A stretch of DNA of 64,000 bases from Pseudomonas sp. 6D_7.1_Bac1. Lineage in GTDB: Bacteria; Pseudomonadota; Gammaproteobacteria; Pseudomonadales; Pseudomonadaceae. Position numbers and translations under genes: made by a program. The DNA lies in the NCBI RefSeq assembly GCF_025465945.1, contig NZ_JANLNW010000067.1, positions 1 to 64,000 on the forward strand, written 5' to 3'. A model generated the notes under the pieces. That model was given only the letters and a program-made list of their open reading frames with translations, was not told the origin of the DNA and ran no database searches. Shown here one piece after another: positions 44,501 to 52,599 of this stretch (position 1 is its first letter; each line of letters begins with the position of its first letter).

Positions 44501-44597
44501 CAGATTCAAGCAGGACATTCAGGATGAAACGGGCGGTTCTGACTGGGCCGACAGCGAGCGCTTCGAGGTGGAGCCGCAAACGCCATCGTCGGAGTAG
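41520..44597 (+). CDS. Giant Ig-like repeat protein linked to the Tc A cluster
   Basis: 1025 residues; AGGAG lies four bases before the ATG, and a second ATG two codons later is possible. There is no signal peptide or membrane anchor. After about 80 N-terminal residues the protein is about ten Ig-like beta-sandwich units of 85-95 residues, each with a P-x-[IV] start, an S-G-[TA]-G turn and a strand like GATVEI (examples SGAGGAAGATVEIL, SGTGLPGARVEVWLQG, SGFGYPGDTVAVAL). This is the pattern of bacterial Ig-like adhesin repeats. It lies upstream of the two TcA genes, separated by 156 bases that hold a palindrome. A role as a targeting or adhesion partner of the toxin is inference. Confidence 0.78.
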   Translation: MHMTDMTDMTDDPIVQGWAAPTFSKSLAGTVQPLPLTVRLNFPINRNGKWKVHIYNPGYQREMTGTHNGYYYEFVIDNLIQGSDCEIHTQFDAQGVWSDWAFSGKFRVIKPPVFSTPTQNATVDQYFTAEGAGAYPYAKIYVRVFPQNLTYPADADGSGRWSVWIPNLPLGYNEIGVIQVFESVESSTSGALGFYTRLTKPLVITSPETGDVVRELRPEVSGTGHDGTTITIFREGGGGGVYGSGTVVNGIWKIKLTQDLPVGAFVFHAEAKIGTTLVGWSNTVPVTVRYPVPNAPAITVPGAGTVQNQTFTVSGAGGAAGATVEILKDFADHTVIGTGPVKAGGSWDVTVTVPPGPVSLVAEQFIYSDEHSARSAPRTFKIRPSRLVVNVAYPNDKTVRFSGAGYTRATVEIWYKGGGGGIQWTATVVGSSWQKEVIGWVPGSYVMSVLQKVSDGSGGWIDSEWSNDVSVAVPVPKPTLNQPTDLPSQMPGFSGTGTSWTGQPATKVDVWLNGAVHVAVPQATVNGSSWTVTAAQKLAPGTYSVKVRQVFDSKQSDWVELPGNMIVPAPLPTIESIVENGLSPDISGTCWPNAVVTLKFSDNNSATHPAIVNGGNWTFRRDTPFATEVTHTVTVTQTAGEQTSSPATRTFTVNKPLLKPVITQPQKDQEVGRDLTVRGRDGVKGATMKLRDAQFERPLGEKLLTSDGDWSIELKDLAFRKYTIDAIQVIGQRESLRSDYCFFEVVVVPPNIEVPAPGGDLPRTSTLSGTGLPGARVEVWLQGNAQPLLSNILVGENGHWEGEVTLPIGAKTIWARQTLGDERPSKDSPPLNYRVVPALPFIETPGTNERVGRWTVVSGFGYPGDTVAVALAAAPQTVLGRAPVLDDRTWSVPVELDRPGGTQRLIAVQSRDGFDSRSSERAILLGSYLPTIDVPAQGRWVTDPVGFAGKGRVGTGELASWFNPDQVLAPGVPVTAQGWQRSVTQPLPGGGNWVRFKQDIQDETGGSDWADSERFEVEPQTPSSE

Positions 44598-44629
44598 CGT
44601 CCGGCAGGGCAGGCGACGAACGGTCAGCG

Positions 44630-44651
44630 CTACTGTCAGTTATGACAGTAG
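44630..44651. promoter_or_regulatory. 22-bp palindrome upstream of the TcA genes
   Basis: Perfect arms CTACTGTCA and TGACAGTAG around GTTA, 103 bases before the first TcA gene. It shares its architecture and CTGTCA/TGACAG core with the palindrome before TcB (32925-32946). Candidate common operator; a hairpin ending the upstream Ig gene is the alternative. Confidence 0.6.
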
Positions 44652-44702
44652 ACGCCAGCATCACCCTGGCGCCCAATCCAGCTATTGAATTGAATCACCC
44701 GA

Positions 44703-44718
44703 CAGCCTCGTGAGGCTG
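44703..44718. other. Short hairpin in the TcA leader
   Basis: Perfect seven-base arms CAGCCTC / GAGGCTG around GT, 36 bases before the ATG at 44754. It may influence translation of the first TcA gene. A further small dyad CGCCAG/CTGGCG lies at about 44653-44671. Confidence 0.3.
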
Positions 44719-44753
44719 ATGGATGACCCGTCTTCGGCACAAGGAGTTTCACC

Positions 44754-47700
44754 ATGGATGCCTCACTGGATCGCCCCTTGCAGCGGTTGTTTGAAGAAGT
44801 GTTCCCTGAAGAGGTACAGCGCAAAAAGTATGGCGCGTTGAGTGCGTACATCGAGCAGGACGGGTCGGTTTTCCCACTGGTGGAAAAGGGCGCAAAAGGC
44901 CTGGTACGTGACTTCGGCTTGAGCCCGGAGGATGCGCACAGCTATCTGCGGCGGGCCAATGCACTGGCCACTTATGTGCGGCGCCAGTTTATCGAACAGG
45001 CGTTGACCGGCGATGAAACAGAGGTGGCCAAGCCGCTGAGCGGGCTGTTGTCCATGGTGGCGGGGCCGAGTTTTGAACTGTTGTTCAGGCCCTCCTTTGA
45101 CAGGCTTTGCCCGCCTGACGCGCTGGAGTCAGTGGCCTCGCCCGTTGCGTATTTGATTGAACTGCTGAAGTGGATCGAGGACCGGATCGAGCCTAATGGT
45201 GACAGTCAAAAGATGCCGCTAGGGACGCGGCGCACGGACCTTCAACCGTTGCTGATCGACTTCAACGCGGTGCATCAATCGGTGTCCTCGGTGGACATCA
45301 TCATTCCGGTGCTGGAAACCTTCATCAAGGCCCACAGCGAGGGACTCGATGATCTCGATGAGGCCATGAGTCAGGCCCGTTATCCCAATGGGCTGCCCTA
45401 CTACCGGGACTGGACGACGATTGATTTTGTCGCCCGGCAACACGACCTGTCGGTGGGCGAGGTGGCGTGGGTGGTTGACCTGTCTTCTCCGTATTTTCTG
45501 CAACCCAATGGATGGAGTGCCGAGGCTGAGCGAGCCATGCTGCAGGGTTCTCGGTTGGGGCCTTACCAGCGGGAGTTGTTGACTGAGGATCCCAATGACA
45601 GTGAGGACCCTGATGACGTTGAGGCATTCTATCTGCGCAACTTTGGTGCCGTGGGGGTGGCGTGGCAGAACATCAACCAGGTACGGTTCTTCTGCGAAAG
45701 GACAAAACTTGACGCCACCAGGATTGAAGCATTGCTTTCGATTCGAAGTTTCGCTCCGGTGCGGTCGGCCAATGCGCCTCTGAAAGATGGCGAACCGCCG
45801 CTTCCAAGCGGTGCGCAATCAGGTTCGGTCTATCTCAATGCGGGTGTGTCGCCTTCTGTCGGAATCAATTTCACGCTGGGCGCTGCCGGGTTCCTTCACC
45901 GATTGACAGAGGATATTCATAAGCTTGCCCGATACGACCGCATGAACCGCAAACTGCGTCTGGACCAATGGCTGGGACTGCCCCCCGAGCAGGTGGATGC
46001 GTTGCTCATGGCGGCCATCAATGCCGAGACTCGCACCCAGACACCCGAACACGCGTGCTGGATATCGCCAAACACCCTGCGTGCCATCGGCTTGTTTCAA
46101 GGATTGCGTGAGCGTTACGGCTGCACCGTCGAGGACTTCGCGGTATTTATCGACCAATTGTCGATCTTCGGTCGCGGTGAAACGCCCTCGCCGTTCGATC
46201 GGGTGTTCAATCCCCCCTCGTTTTCTGCCGAGCCATTGAAGCTCGACGGCGGCGATTTCCCGGTGTTCCCTGCTCCCGGCGCGGAGGGGGTGACGGTCAA
46301 TCAGCTCTGCCGTGGCCTGGGGATTAACCTGCACACTTACCGTCACCTGGCCGATGCCATCGCCCTGGCGCAGGGCAAGGCGCAAACGCTGCAACGTGAC
46401 GTGGCGACACTGTCGAGCTTTTACCGTCTGGTGAAACTGCCGCAGCTGCTGGGCATTACCCCGGTGGAGGCCATCGTCTTGCTCATGACGCTGGGGGGAG
46501 ACAGCTGGCTCAACGTGCTGGCCGGGGTTCCCCCGCTCAAAACGCACCCACCGCAAGACACAACACCGGACGTGTTGAACGTGATCCACGCCATGGACGC
46601 CTGCGTGCGCTGGTGCAATGAGCACGCGCTGCCCATGGCCTGGATGCTGCAGGTGGTTGCGCCCATTATGGTGCCGTCGGCCGCGTCCTCGGATGAGCGC
46701 CAGTTGTTCGAACAACTGCGCAACCTGCTGACCGCCGCGCTGTTTTCCAATGCGGCGTTACTGATGGCCGGTGTCCCTCCGCTGGGCGGCGGGGCTGACT
46801 GGCTGGATTTGCTGCCGGCGCTGGTGGACGGTGACGGTCTGGTGCTGACGCAACCGGAGGCGATCGAGCTCGATTACCTGGCCTACGCCCGCGAGAAGCT
46901 CGATTTGGCCGTCAGGGCCGGTATTGGAGAGGGGGATGAGGCCTCACGTGCGCAGATCGTCGAGAAAATGCTCGACGTACTGCTGCTGGCCAGAGCGGGC
47001 CAGGTGTCGGTGGTTCGCGAGTGCCTGGCGGTTTACGCGGGGCTCAGGTCGGAGCTGGTCGTGCGGGTACTCACCTGGGCGCAGGGCACCGTTTATCAAG
47101 TGCTCAGGCAAGCGTTTGAACGAAAGACTGAAGGCGATGAGGTGGCGAGCTACCGGTGGCGGGCAGAGGACGAAGAGGACCGGTTTTTGATGTTACTGGC
47201 CGATGTGCGACGCCGCAGTGCGGTGGTGGCGAAGCTGGACCTTGGCGCAGAACTGTTGGATGACTATCTGGCTTACGGCTACCGCGTCTGGCTGGAGCGC
47301 ACGAATAAATACGAGTTCTCGCTAAGTACGCTGTACTACCTGACGGTACTGACCCGAGCCTTCGCCCTGGGGTCCCAGCCGCCGATGAAACTGCTCGATT
47401 ACCTGCGCGAAGTTAACGCATTGCCAGACCCGCTGACCGGCGACGCCTTGCGACTGGCCCAGGAGACAGCGGCCATTCGGCTGGCGATTTTTTTCAGCTG
47501 GAGTATCCAGGAAGTGCGCGAATGCGCCAAACGCATTGATCCAGACAAACAACTGATCAAAAACCTGGTGCAACTGGATCTGCTGATGCGTGTTCGCGTG
47601 TTGGCGGACAGCAGTGGCATGGACGCGCAGACGATTTTCCTGATGGGCACCCTCCCGGCGGATATCGACCGAGCGGCCTATTCCCTGGCGGCCGAGCATG

Positions 47701-48395
47701 CACTGCTCAGCCTGTCGACGCCACCGGTGTCCTTCATTCCTCACGACGGCGAAGCCCTTGAGCACACGGTGAAAACGACCTGCGTGGTGGATCGCACCGA
47801 ATTGGTGGCCAATAAACCCAATGAGCAAGCCACCTACAGGGTGACCGTCGAAGACATTACCGGCAAGGGCTTGAGCGGGGTCTTTGTGTATTGGCAGACC
47901 GAGCTGGGCAGCATCAATAAAAGTGCGACCAACACCAGCGGGGTGGCTACGGCGGTGTTTACCCCAGGCAAGGTCATGGGCACCGCCGCCCCGCGTTTCT
48001 GGCTGGATCTGCATCCGAAACAGCAAGCGCCCAATGTGGTGATTGGTGCGGATAAAACTAAGTTGGCCTTCCCATCACCCCTCCAATCCGAGGTGCCGGA
48101 CGGCATTACACCTTTCGGTCAGGAGGTCAGGCTGTCTGCGGTGATGAAGGACCAGTATGGAAACCCGGGGATCAACAGGCCTGTGAGCTGGTCCGCTGAC
48201 AGTACAGAGAGCGGGGTCCCGGTTGAGGGGGTTGTTCGGCCAAGCGAGGCATTGACCAATAAAGACGGGGTCACACAGGTGTATGTCTCAAGCCCGTCGG
48301 GCGGGACATTCGAGGTGAGCGTCAAAAGCACGGAGAGCGGGATAAGCGCGCTTTTTGAGCCGATTACGTTCGCAGGCAGCGCTAAGTCCCGCTGA
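44754..48395 (+). CDS. Tc toxin A subunit, N-terminal component (TcaA/TccA-like) with added Ig-like tail
   Basis: 1213 residues; AAGGAG precedes the ATG. Residues 1 to about 1000 match the N-terminal alpha-helical shell of TcA and the VRP1 (Salmonella virulence plasmid A protein) family: LDRPLQRLFEEVFPEEVQRK, SPVAYLIELLKWIEDRIEP, LDQWLGLPPEQVDALLMAAI. As in TcaA or TccA the protein stops before the pore-forming part, which is encoded by the next gene 47 bases on. After about 1010 come two Ig-like units (VDRTELVANKPNEQATYRVT near 1011 and QEVRLSAVMKDQYGNPGINR near 1120) of the Big_1/invasin type. TcaA is about 1095 residues, so this tail is an extension. Confidence 0.85.
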   Translation: MDASLDRPLQRLFEEVFPEEVQRKKYGALSAYIEQDGSVFPLVEKGAKGLVRDFGLSPEDAHSYLRRANALATYVRRQFIEQALTGDETEVAKPLSGLLSMVAGPSFELLFRPSFDRLCPPDALESVASPVAYLIELLKWIEDRIEPNGDSQKMPLGTRRTDLQPLLIDFNAVHQSVSSVDIIIPVLETFIKAHSEGLDDLDEAMSQARYPNGLPYYRDWTTIDFVARQHDLSVGEVAWVVDLSSPYFLQPNGWSAEAERAMLQGSRLGPYQRELLTEDPNDSEDPDDVEAFYLRNFGAVGVAWQNINQVRFFCERTKLDATRIEALLSIRSFAPVRSANAPLKDGEPPLPSGAQSGSVYLNAGVSPSVGINFTLGAAGFLHRLTEDIHKLARYDRMNRKLRLDQWLGLPPEQVDALLMAAINAETRTQTPEHACWISPNTLRAIGLFQGLRERYGCTVEDFAVFIDQLSIFGRGETPSPFDRVFNPPSFSAEPLKLDGGDFPVFPAPGAEGVTVNQLCRGLGINLHTYRHLADAIALAQGKAQTLQRDVATLSSFYRLVKLPQLLGITPVEAIVLLMTLGGDSWLNVLAGVPPLKTHPPQDTTPDVLNVIHAMDACVRWCNEHALPMAWMLQVVAPIMVPSAASSDERQLFEQLRNLLTAALFSNAALLMAGVPPLGGGADWLDLLPALVDGDGLVLTQPEAIELDYLAYAREKLDLAVRAGIGEGDEASRAQIVEKMLDVLLLARAGQVSVVRECLAVYAGLRSELVVRVLTWAQGTVYQVLRQAFERKTEGDEVASYRWRAEDEEDRFLMLLADVRRRSAVVAKLDLGAELLDDYLAYGYRVWLERTNKYEFSLSTLYYLTVLTRAFALGSQPPMKLLDYLREVNALPDPLTGDALRLAQETAAIRLAIFFSWSIQEVRECAKRIDPDKQLIKNLVQLDLLMRVRVLADSSGMDAQTIFLMGTLPADIDRAAYSLAAEHALLSLSTPPVSFIPHDGEALEHTVKTTCVVDRTELVANKPNEQATYRVTVEDITGKGLSGVFVYWQTELGSINKSATNTSGVATAVFTPGKVMGTAAPRFWLDLHPKQQAPNVVIGADKTKLAFPSPLQSEVPDGITPFGQEVRLSAVMKDQYGNPGINRPVSWSADSTESGVPVEGVVRPSEALTNKDGVTQVYVSSPSGGTFEVSVKSTESGISALFEPITFAGSAKSR

Positions 48396-48442
48396 AGGAA
48401 ACGCCATCCATCCGGGTAGGCCATACCTCAGGAGCAAGGATC

Positions 48443-51400
48443 ATGGATAACAACACGCACATCGCCGGACTGCTCGAACAACGTCGTACGGCCCTGGTCG
48501 AGTACTGCATCGGGCAAATCAAGAAGGGCTTGCCTCCCGATGATCAATTCAATTTCCTGAGGACCCCCGCGGATTTGTTCGAGCTTTTGCGCATGGACCC
48601 GTTGGACAGTTTTGCGGTGCAAAACTCCTGGGCCGCCGAGGCCACCAGCTGCGCCCAGCACTACATCCATGCGGTGTACCGCAAGCTGGAACCGGGGTAT
48701 GCAGACGTCGAGTTCGATAAACGGGATCTGAAGACCTGGGAGCTCCACAGCAACTACCCGGATTGGGCGGCGTTGCAGTTGATTGCGATCTACCCGGAAA
48801 ACTTCATCAATCCCTATGTGCGTCGGCGCAAGACCAGTCTGTTCAAAACCCTTGAGAACGAGCTGAACCAGACGCGCCTGAGCATCGACTCGGTGCAGGC
48901 GGCCTTGAAGAATTACCTGAAAGCGTTCGAGCAAACCTGCAACCTGGAGGTGATCAGCAGCTACCTCGACGGCGTTTCGCCCACAAGCGGCGATTATAAC
49001 TTTGTCGGTCGGCAGCGGGTACCACCCTTCCAGTACTTTTGGCGCAAGGCCGAGGTTGAACTGGCGCCCAGCAGCCGGGCGATCAACCCGGCGGCGTGGA
49101 GTGAATGGCAGCCGGTCGAGATTCCAACCGGGGAGACGGTGCTGGATATCCGACCGGTGTCCTGGGGCGGGCGTTTGTGTCTGGTCTGGGCGCAGTGGCG
49201 TAACAAGGTGGTCAGCCAACAATCGGAGCAGCACTTGCCGTACAAGCTGGACATTCAATTGGCGTTCATGGAGCAGACCGGGCATTGGTCGGCACCGTTT
49301 TCCTTGTACAGTGCCGAACAGGATAAGGATGTCTCGCAGGGCTGCCGGTTGATTGCCACGGTGCTTGTCGATGACCGGCACCCCAAAGGCAAGTTGGGGG
49401 TGTTGTTGACTAATCGTAGCGGTCAGGGGGGGACGGCTCCTGAGAACCCGGTCGATGTGTATCTGGTACGCGATGTCCTGTTTCGTCATATTGCCAACGA
49501 TGATGGTGGCTGGCTGGCGCCATTGGCGGACCATCGTTTTGTCGATTTGGGCATCGTGCAGCACCCGATCTTGCGACAGAACCTGCCGAGCATTATCGAC
49601 TCCGTTGAAACCAGTGGTAGCTTGACCGCTTACTACTCTTTGCAGGCGATGGTTTTACGCGTTGCCGCGCAGGATGTTCTTCTGGTGAGAGGCGTTTGCG
49701 CGGCGAAACCGGGCACCACAGAGGTTAAAAAAACCTTCGATTTGAAGTTGCTCGACGGGGCAGGGGGGGATCCTGCACCGATCACAGGAGACTTCTCCGA
49801 CGTCGGTGGCTGGAGCACTTCCTGGATGGCCGTTCGTCGGTCGGCGGGTGGCTTTACCGGGCCGGTCACTTTTACATTCGGTGGTTCTACCCCAACTGAT
49901 GGACTTGGGCGCAAAAAATACGTGGTGACGGTGGGCACGGTTGCGTCGTTTGTCCCGCCGTCGCTGGACAAGACCAACGCCGAGGGCGCGCAATTTCTCG
50001 CCCTCAACCAGCCTCAGCTGACCCTCAAACACGTACGTCTGAACTCGTTATTCGGGCCCGAACTGGTAGAGCTCGCCAACATTTCGATCGATGCCTTGAT
50101 GGACTTTGTGGCCCAGCATCTGCCAGAGCCAAATCCGGCGTCCGGTCCGATTGATGAACCCAACGGTAAGTTCGATGGCGCCAACGGGCTGTCCTTCTGG
50201 GAGCTGTGGTATCACCTGGTGCACTTGGTGGCTTCACGGTTAAGCGCTGAAAACCGTTTTCTGGAAGCGCAGCAATGGTTGCATTACCTGTTCGATCCTC
50301 AAGCCCCGGAGGATCCGGCAACCACGCCACCCAAACCCCGTTACTGGCGCTGCCGGCCATTGGCGAACGCTGAAAGCTCCGGCAACCCGGACTGTGAAGC
50401 CGAGGCCCCGACCGATCCAGATGCCATCGGCTATTCGGCCCCCCGGCATTTTCAGATCGTGGCGTTCACCGAGTACGTCAAAAACCTGATGGCCTGGGGC
50501 GATTGGTACTATCGTCAGCTCACCCGTGACAGTCTGGTGGCGGCCAAATTGTGTTACGTGCAGGCCGAGTTTTTGATGGGCAAGGCCCCGACGGCGAGGA
50601 CCGTCAACCGCTGGCAACCGAAAACGGTCGGTGAGCTGTTGACCGATGCCGGCTCTCGGCCCGCGCTGGAAGCGTTCGAAAAAAAACTGGTATTCACCCT
50701 GGCACAGGTGCCGGCCAAGGCCGAGGTGGCGCCCGAGCTTGGCATGCTAGGGGTCAAGGACTTTGCGTGTCCTATCAATGAACAATTGCTGGAGCTGTTC
50801 GCCTTGCCCGGCAGCCGCCTGCATAACCTGCGCAATAACCTCACCCTCGACGGCAAGCCGCTGTTGATTCCGCTGTTCAGCCCGCCGACAGACCCCAACC
50901 AGTTACTGAGGGATCTGGCCGCCGGCGGCGCCGGTTCACCGCGGCCGATGGGCGGGCAATTGGTGGTGGTGGCGTTTCGTTGGCGGGTCATGTTCGAAGC
51001 GGCGCTACGTGCAGTGCAAACGCTGCAGGATCATGGCAATCAGGTGCTGCGTTTGCTCGAACAACGGGATCGGGCCGAGATGGAGGAGTTGCAACACAGC
51101 CATCTGGTGGATTTGGGGGCGTACGCCCAGACCGTGCAGGAGCAGACCATCGAGCAGCTGGAGGCGAGCGTGACCGCGTTGGGCCAGAGCCGGGCGGTGG
51201 CACAGGAACGTGCGGATGCGTATGCGAAAAAGTATGAAAGCAATATCAGTGATGCGGAATATGAAGTGATGGACTTCATATTGGCGGCGAAAATCACTTC
51301 GATGGCCGGTGTCGCACATAAGGCGGCGGGAGCGCTCACTAAAACATTGGTCCCGAATCAGGCCGGAACATCGTGGGGTGTGGCAAATCCTGGAGGGATA

Positions 51401-52552
51401 ATGGAAGCGCTTGGCGGTGCTTTTGACATTACCTCCATCGGTTTAACCCTGCACGCCGATCGAACTGCCCTCACCGAAACCTACCGCCGCCGACGCGGCG
51501 AATGGCAGCTGCAACGCGATCAGGCATCGGCAGAGGTCCGCGCCATCGACGCGCAAATCACCGCGCAACGCCACGCCGTCGAAGCGGCCAGGGCCAGCCT
51601 GCGGCAAACCCTGCGGGCCAATGCCCACGCGCTGACGCTCTACACCTTCATCAAGAAGCGTGCGACCAACGCCGAGCTGTTCGGCTGGCTGCTGGGCCAA
51701 CTCAAGGCTTTGCACTATCAGGCCTATGATGCGGTCGTCAGTTTGTGCATGAGCGCTCAGGCTTCGTTGAGCTTTGAGACCGGCGATTACGATTCGCAGA
51801 TTCCCCTGCCACAGGTCTGGCTGGACGACCGTCACGGCCTCACGGCGGGCGAACACCTGAAGGTGCACTTGCTGCGCATGGAGCGTGAATACCTGCATCG
51901 CCATGAGCGGCGTCTGGAGTTGGTCAAGACCATCTCGCTGCGGCAATTGTTTAACGACACGGTGGACCCGCAAGAAAGCTTCGACCACTGGAAGGACGCG
52001 CTGGAAGAGCTGAAACGCACCGGCACTCTGGATTTCAAACTCACGCAGTTGCTCTTCGATCGTGACCATCCGGGCCATTACTGCCGGCAGATCAGCACGG
52101 TAGAAGTCGACCTGCCGGTGCTGGTCGGCCCGTTCGAGAATGTGAAGGCTGTCTTGTCCCAGGAGCAGAGCATCACGGCGACCAAGGCGTCCATTCGTTC
52201 GGTGGAATATCTGCATAACCCCAACAGTGGAGTGGCCCCCGCCGATGTGCGGTTCAACTTGCGTGCGGGTCAGCAAATTGCCCTGTCGGTGGGTGTTGGC
52301 GACAGGGGCATGGCCACGGTGAAACCCGATGAAGGCTTGCTCAACCCGTTCGAATGCACGGGGACGGTATCGCGCTGGAAGCTGACCTTCCCCCGGCCCC
52401 GCAAGGAGCCACAGAAATCCATGCTGGCGTCGTTGACGGACATCATCCTGCGCGTTCATTACACGGCCAGGGCCGGCGACCCGACGTTTGCGCGACGAGT
52501 CGAGGAGCTGGTCAATCGCGTCGATCCGGATGATCCGTTGGCGCTGGATTGA
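48443..52552 (+). CDS. Tc toxin A subunit, C-terminal pore component (TcaB/TccB-like)
   Basis: 1369 residues; CAGGAG is upstream. Order: ABC-toxin N-terminal region (LLEQRRTALVEYCIGQIKKG near 11), neuraminidase-like region (FNFVGRQRVPP-type block, seen as YNFVGRQRVPPFQYFWRKAE near 190), beta-rich domains (about 330-560), then the long helical channel (about 870-1130; EQTIEQLEASVTALGQSRAV and EVRAIDAQITAQRHAVEAAR), and a C-terminal TcB-binding domain (VRFNLRAGQQIALSVGVGDR near 1270). Small hydrophobic loops near 960-1000 fit the pore tip. With the upstream gene it forms the pentameric pore that injects the TccC tip. Confidence 0.9.
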   Translation: MDNNTHIAGLLEQRRTALVEYCIGQIKKGLPPDDQFNFLRTPADLFELLRMDPLDSFAVQNSWAAEATSCAQHYIHAVYRKLEPGYADVEFDKRDLKTWELHSNYPDWAALQLIAIYPENFINPYVRRRKTSLFKTLENELNQTRLSIDSVQAALKNYLKAFEQTCNLEVISSYLDGVSPTSGDYNFVGRQRVPPFQYFWRKAEVELAPSSRAINPAAWSEWQPVEIPTGETVLDIRPVSWGGRLCLVWAQWRNKVVSQQSEQHLPYKLDIQLAFMEQTGHWSAPFSLYSAEQDKDVSQGCRLIATVLVDDRHPKGKLGVLLTNRSGQGGTAPENPVDVYLVRDVLFRHIANDDGGWLAPLADHRFVDLGIVQHPILRQNLPSIIDSVETSGSLTAYYSLQAMVLRVAAQDVLLVRGVCAAKPGTTEVKKTFDLKLLDGAGGDPAPITGDFSDVGGWSTSWMAVRRSAGGFTGPVTFTFGGSTPTDGLGRKKYVVTVGTVASFVPPSLDKTNAEGAQFLALNQPQLTLKHVRLNSLFGPELVELANISIDALMDFVAQHLPEPNPASGPIDEPNGKFDGANGLSFWELWYHLVHLVASRLSAENRFLEAQQWLHYLFDPQAPEDPATTPPKPRYWRCRPLANAESSGNPDCEAEAPTDPDAIGYSAPRHFQIVAFTEYVKNLMAWGDWYYRQLTRDSLVAAKLCYVQAEFLMGKAPTARTVNRWQPKTVGELLTDAGSRPALEAFEKKLVFTLAQVPAKAEVAPELGMLGVKDFACPINEQLLELFALPGSRLHNLRNNLTLDGKPLLIPLFSPPTDPNQLLRDLAAGGAGSPRPMGGQLVVVAFRWRVMFEAALRAVQTLQDHGNQVLRLLEQRDRAEMEELQHSHLVDLGAYAQTVQEQTIEQLEASVTALGQSRAVAQERADAYAKKYESNISDAEYEVMDFILAAKITSMAGVAHKAAGALTKTLVPNQAGTSWGVANPGGIMEALGGAFDITSIGLTLHADRTALTETYRRRRGEWQLQRDQASAEVRAIDAQITAQRHAVEAARASLRQTLRANAHALTLYTFIKKRATNAELFGWLLGQLKALHYQAYDAVVSLCMSAQASLSFETGDYDSQIPLPQVWLDDRHGLTAGEHLKVHLLRMEREYLHRHERRLELVKTISLRQLFNDTVDPQESFDHWKDALEELKRTGTLDFKLTQLLFDRDHPGHYCRQISTVEVDLPVLVGPFENVKAVLSQEQSITATKASIRSVEYLHNPNSGVAPADVRFNLRAGQQIALSVGVGDRGMATVKPDEGLLNPFECTGTVSRWKLTFPRPRKEPQKSMLASLTDIILRVHYTARAGDPTFARRVEELVNRVDPDDPLALD

Positions 52553-52599
52553 TCGCGGGCACGCACGGGTAAACCGGACAGGGACAGGAGCAGGCAATC

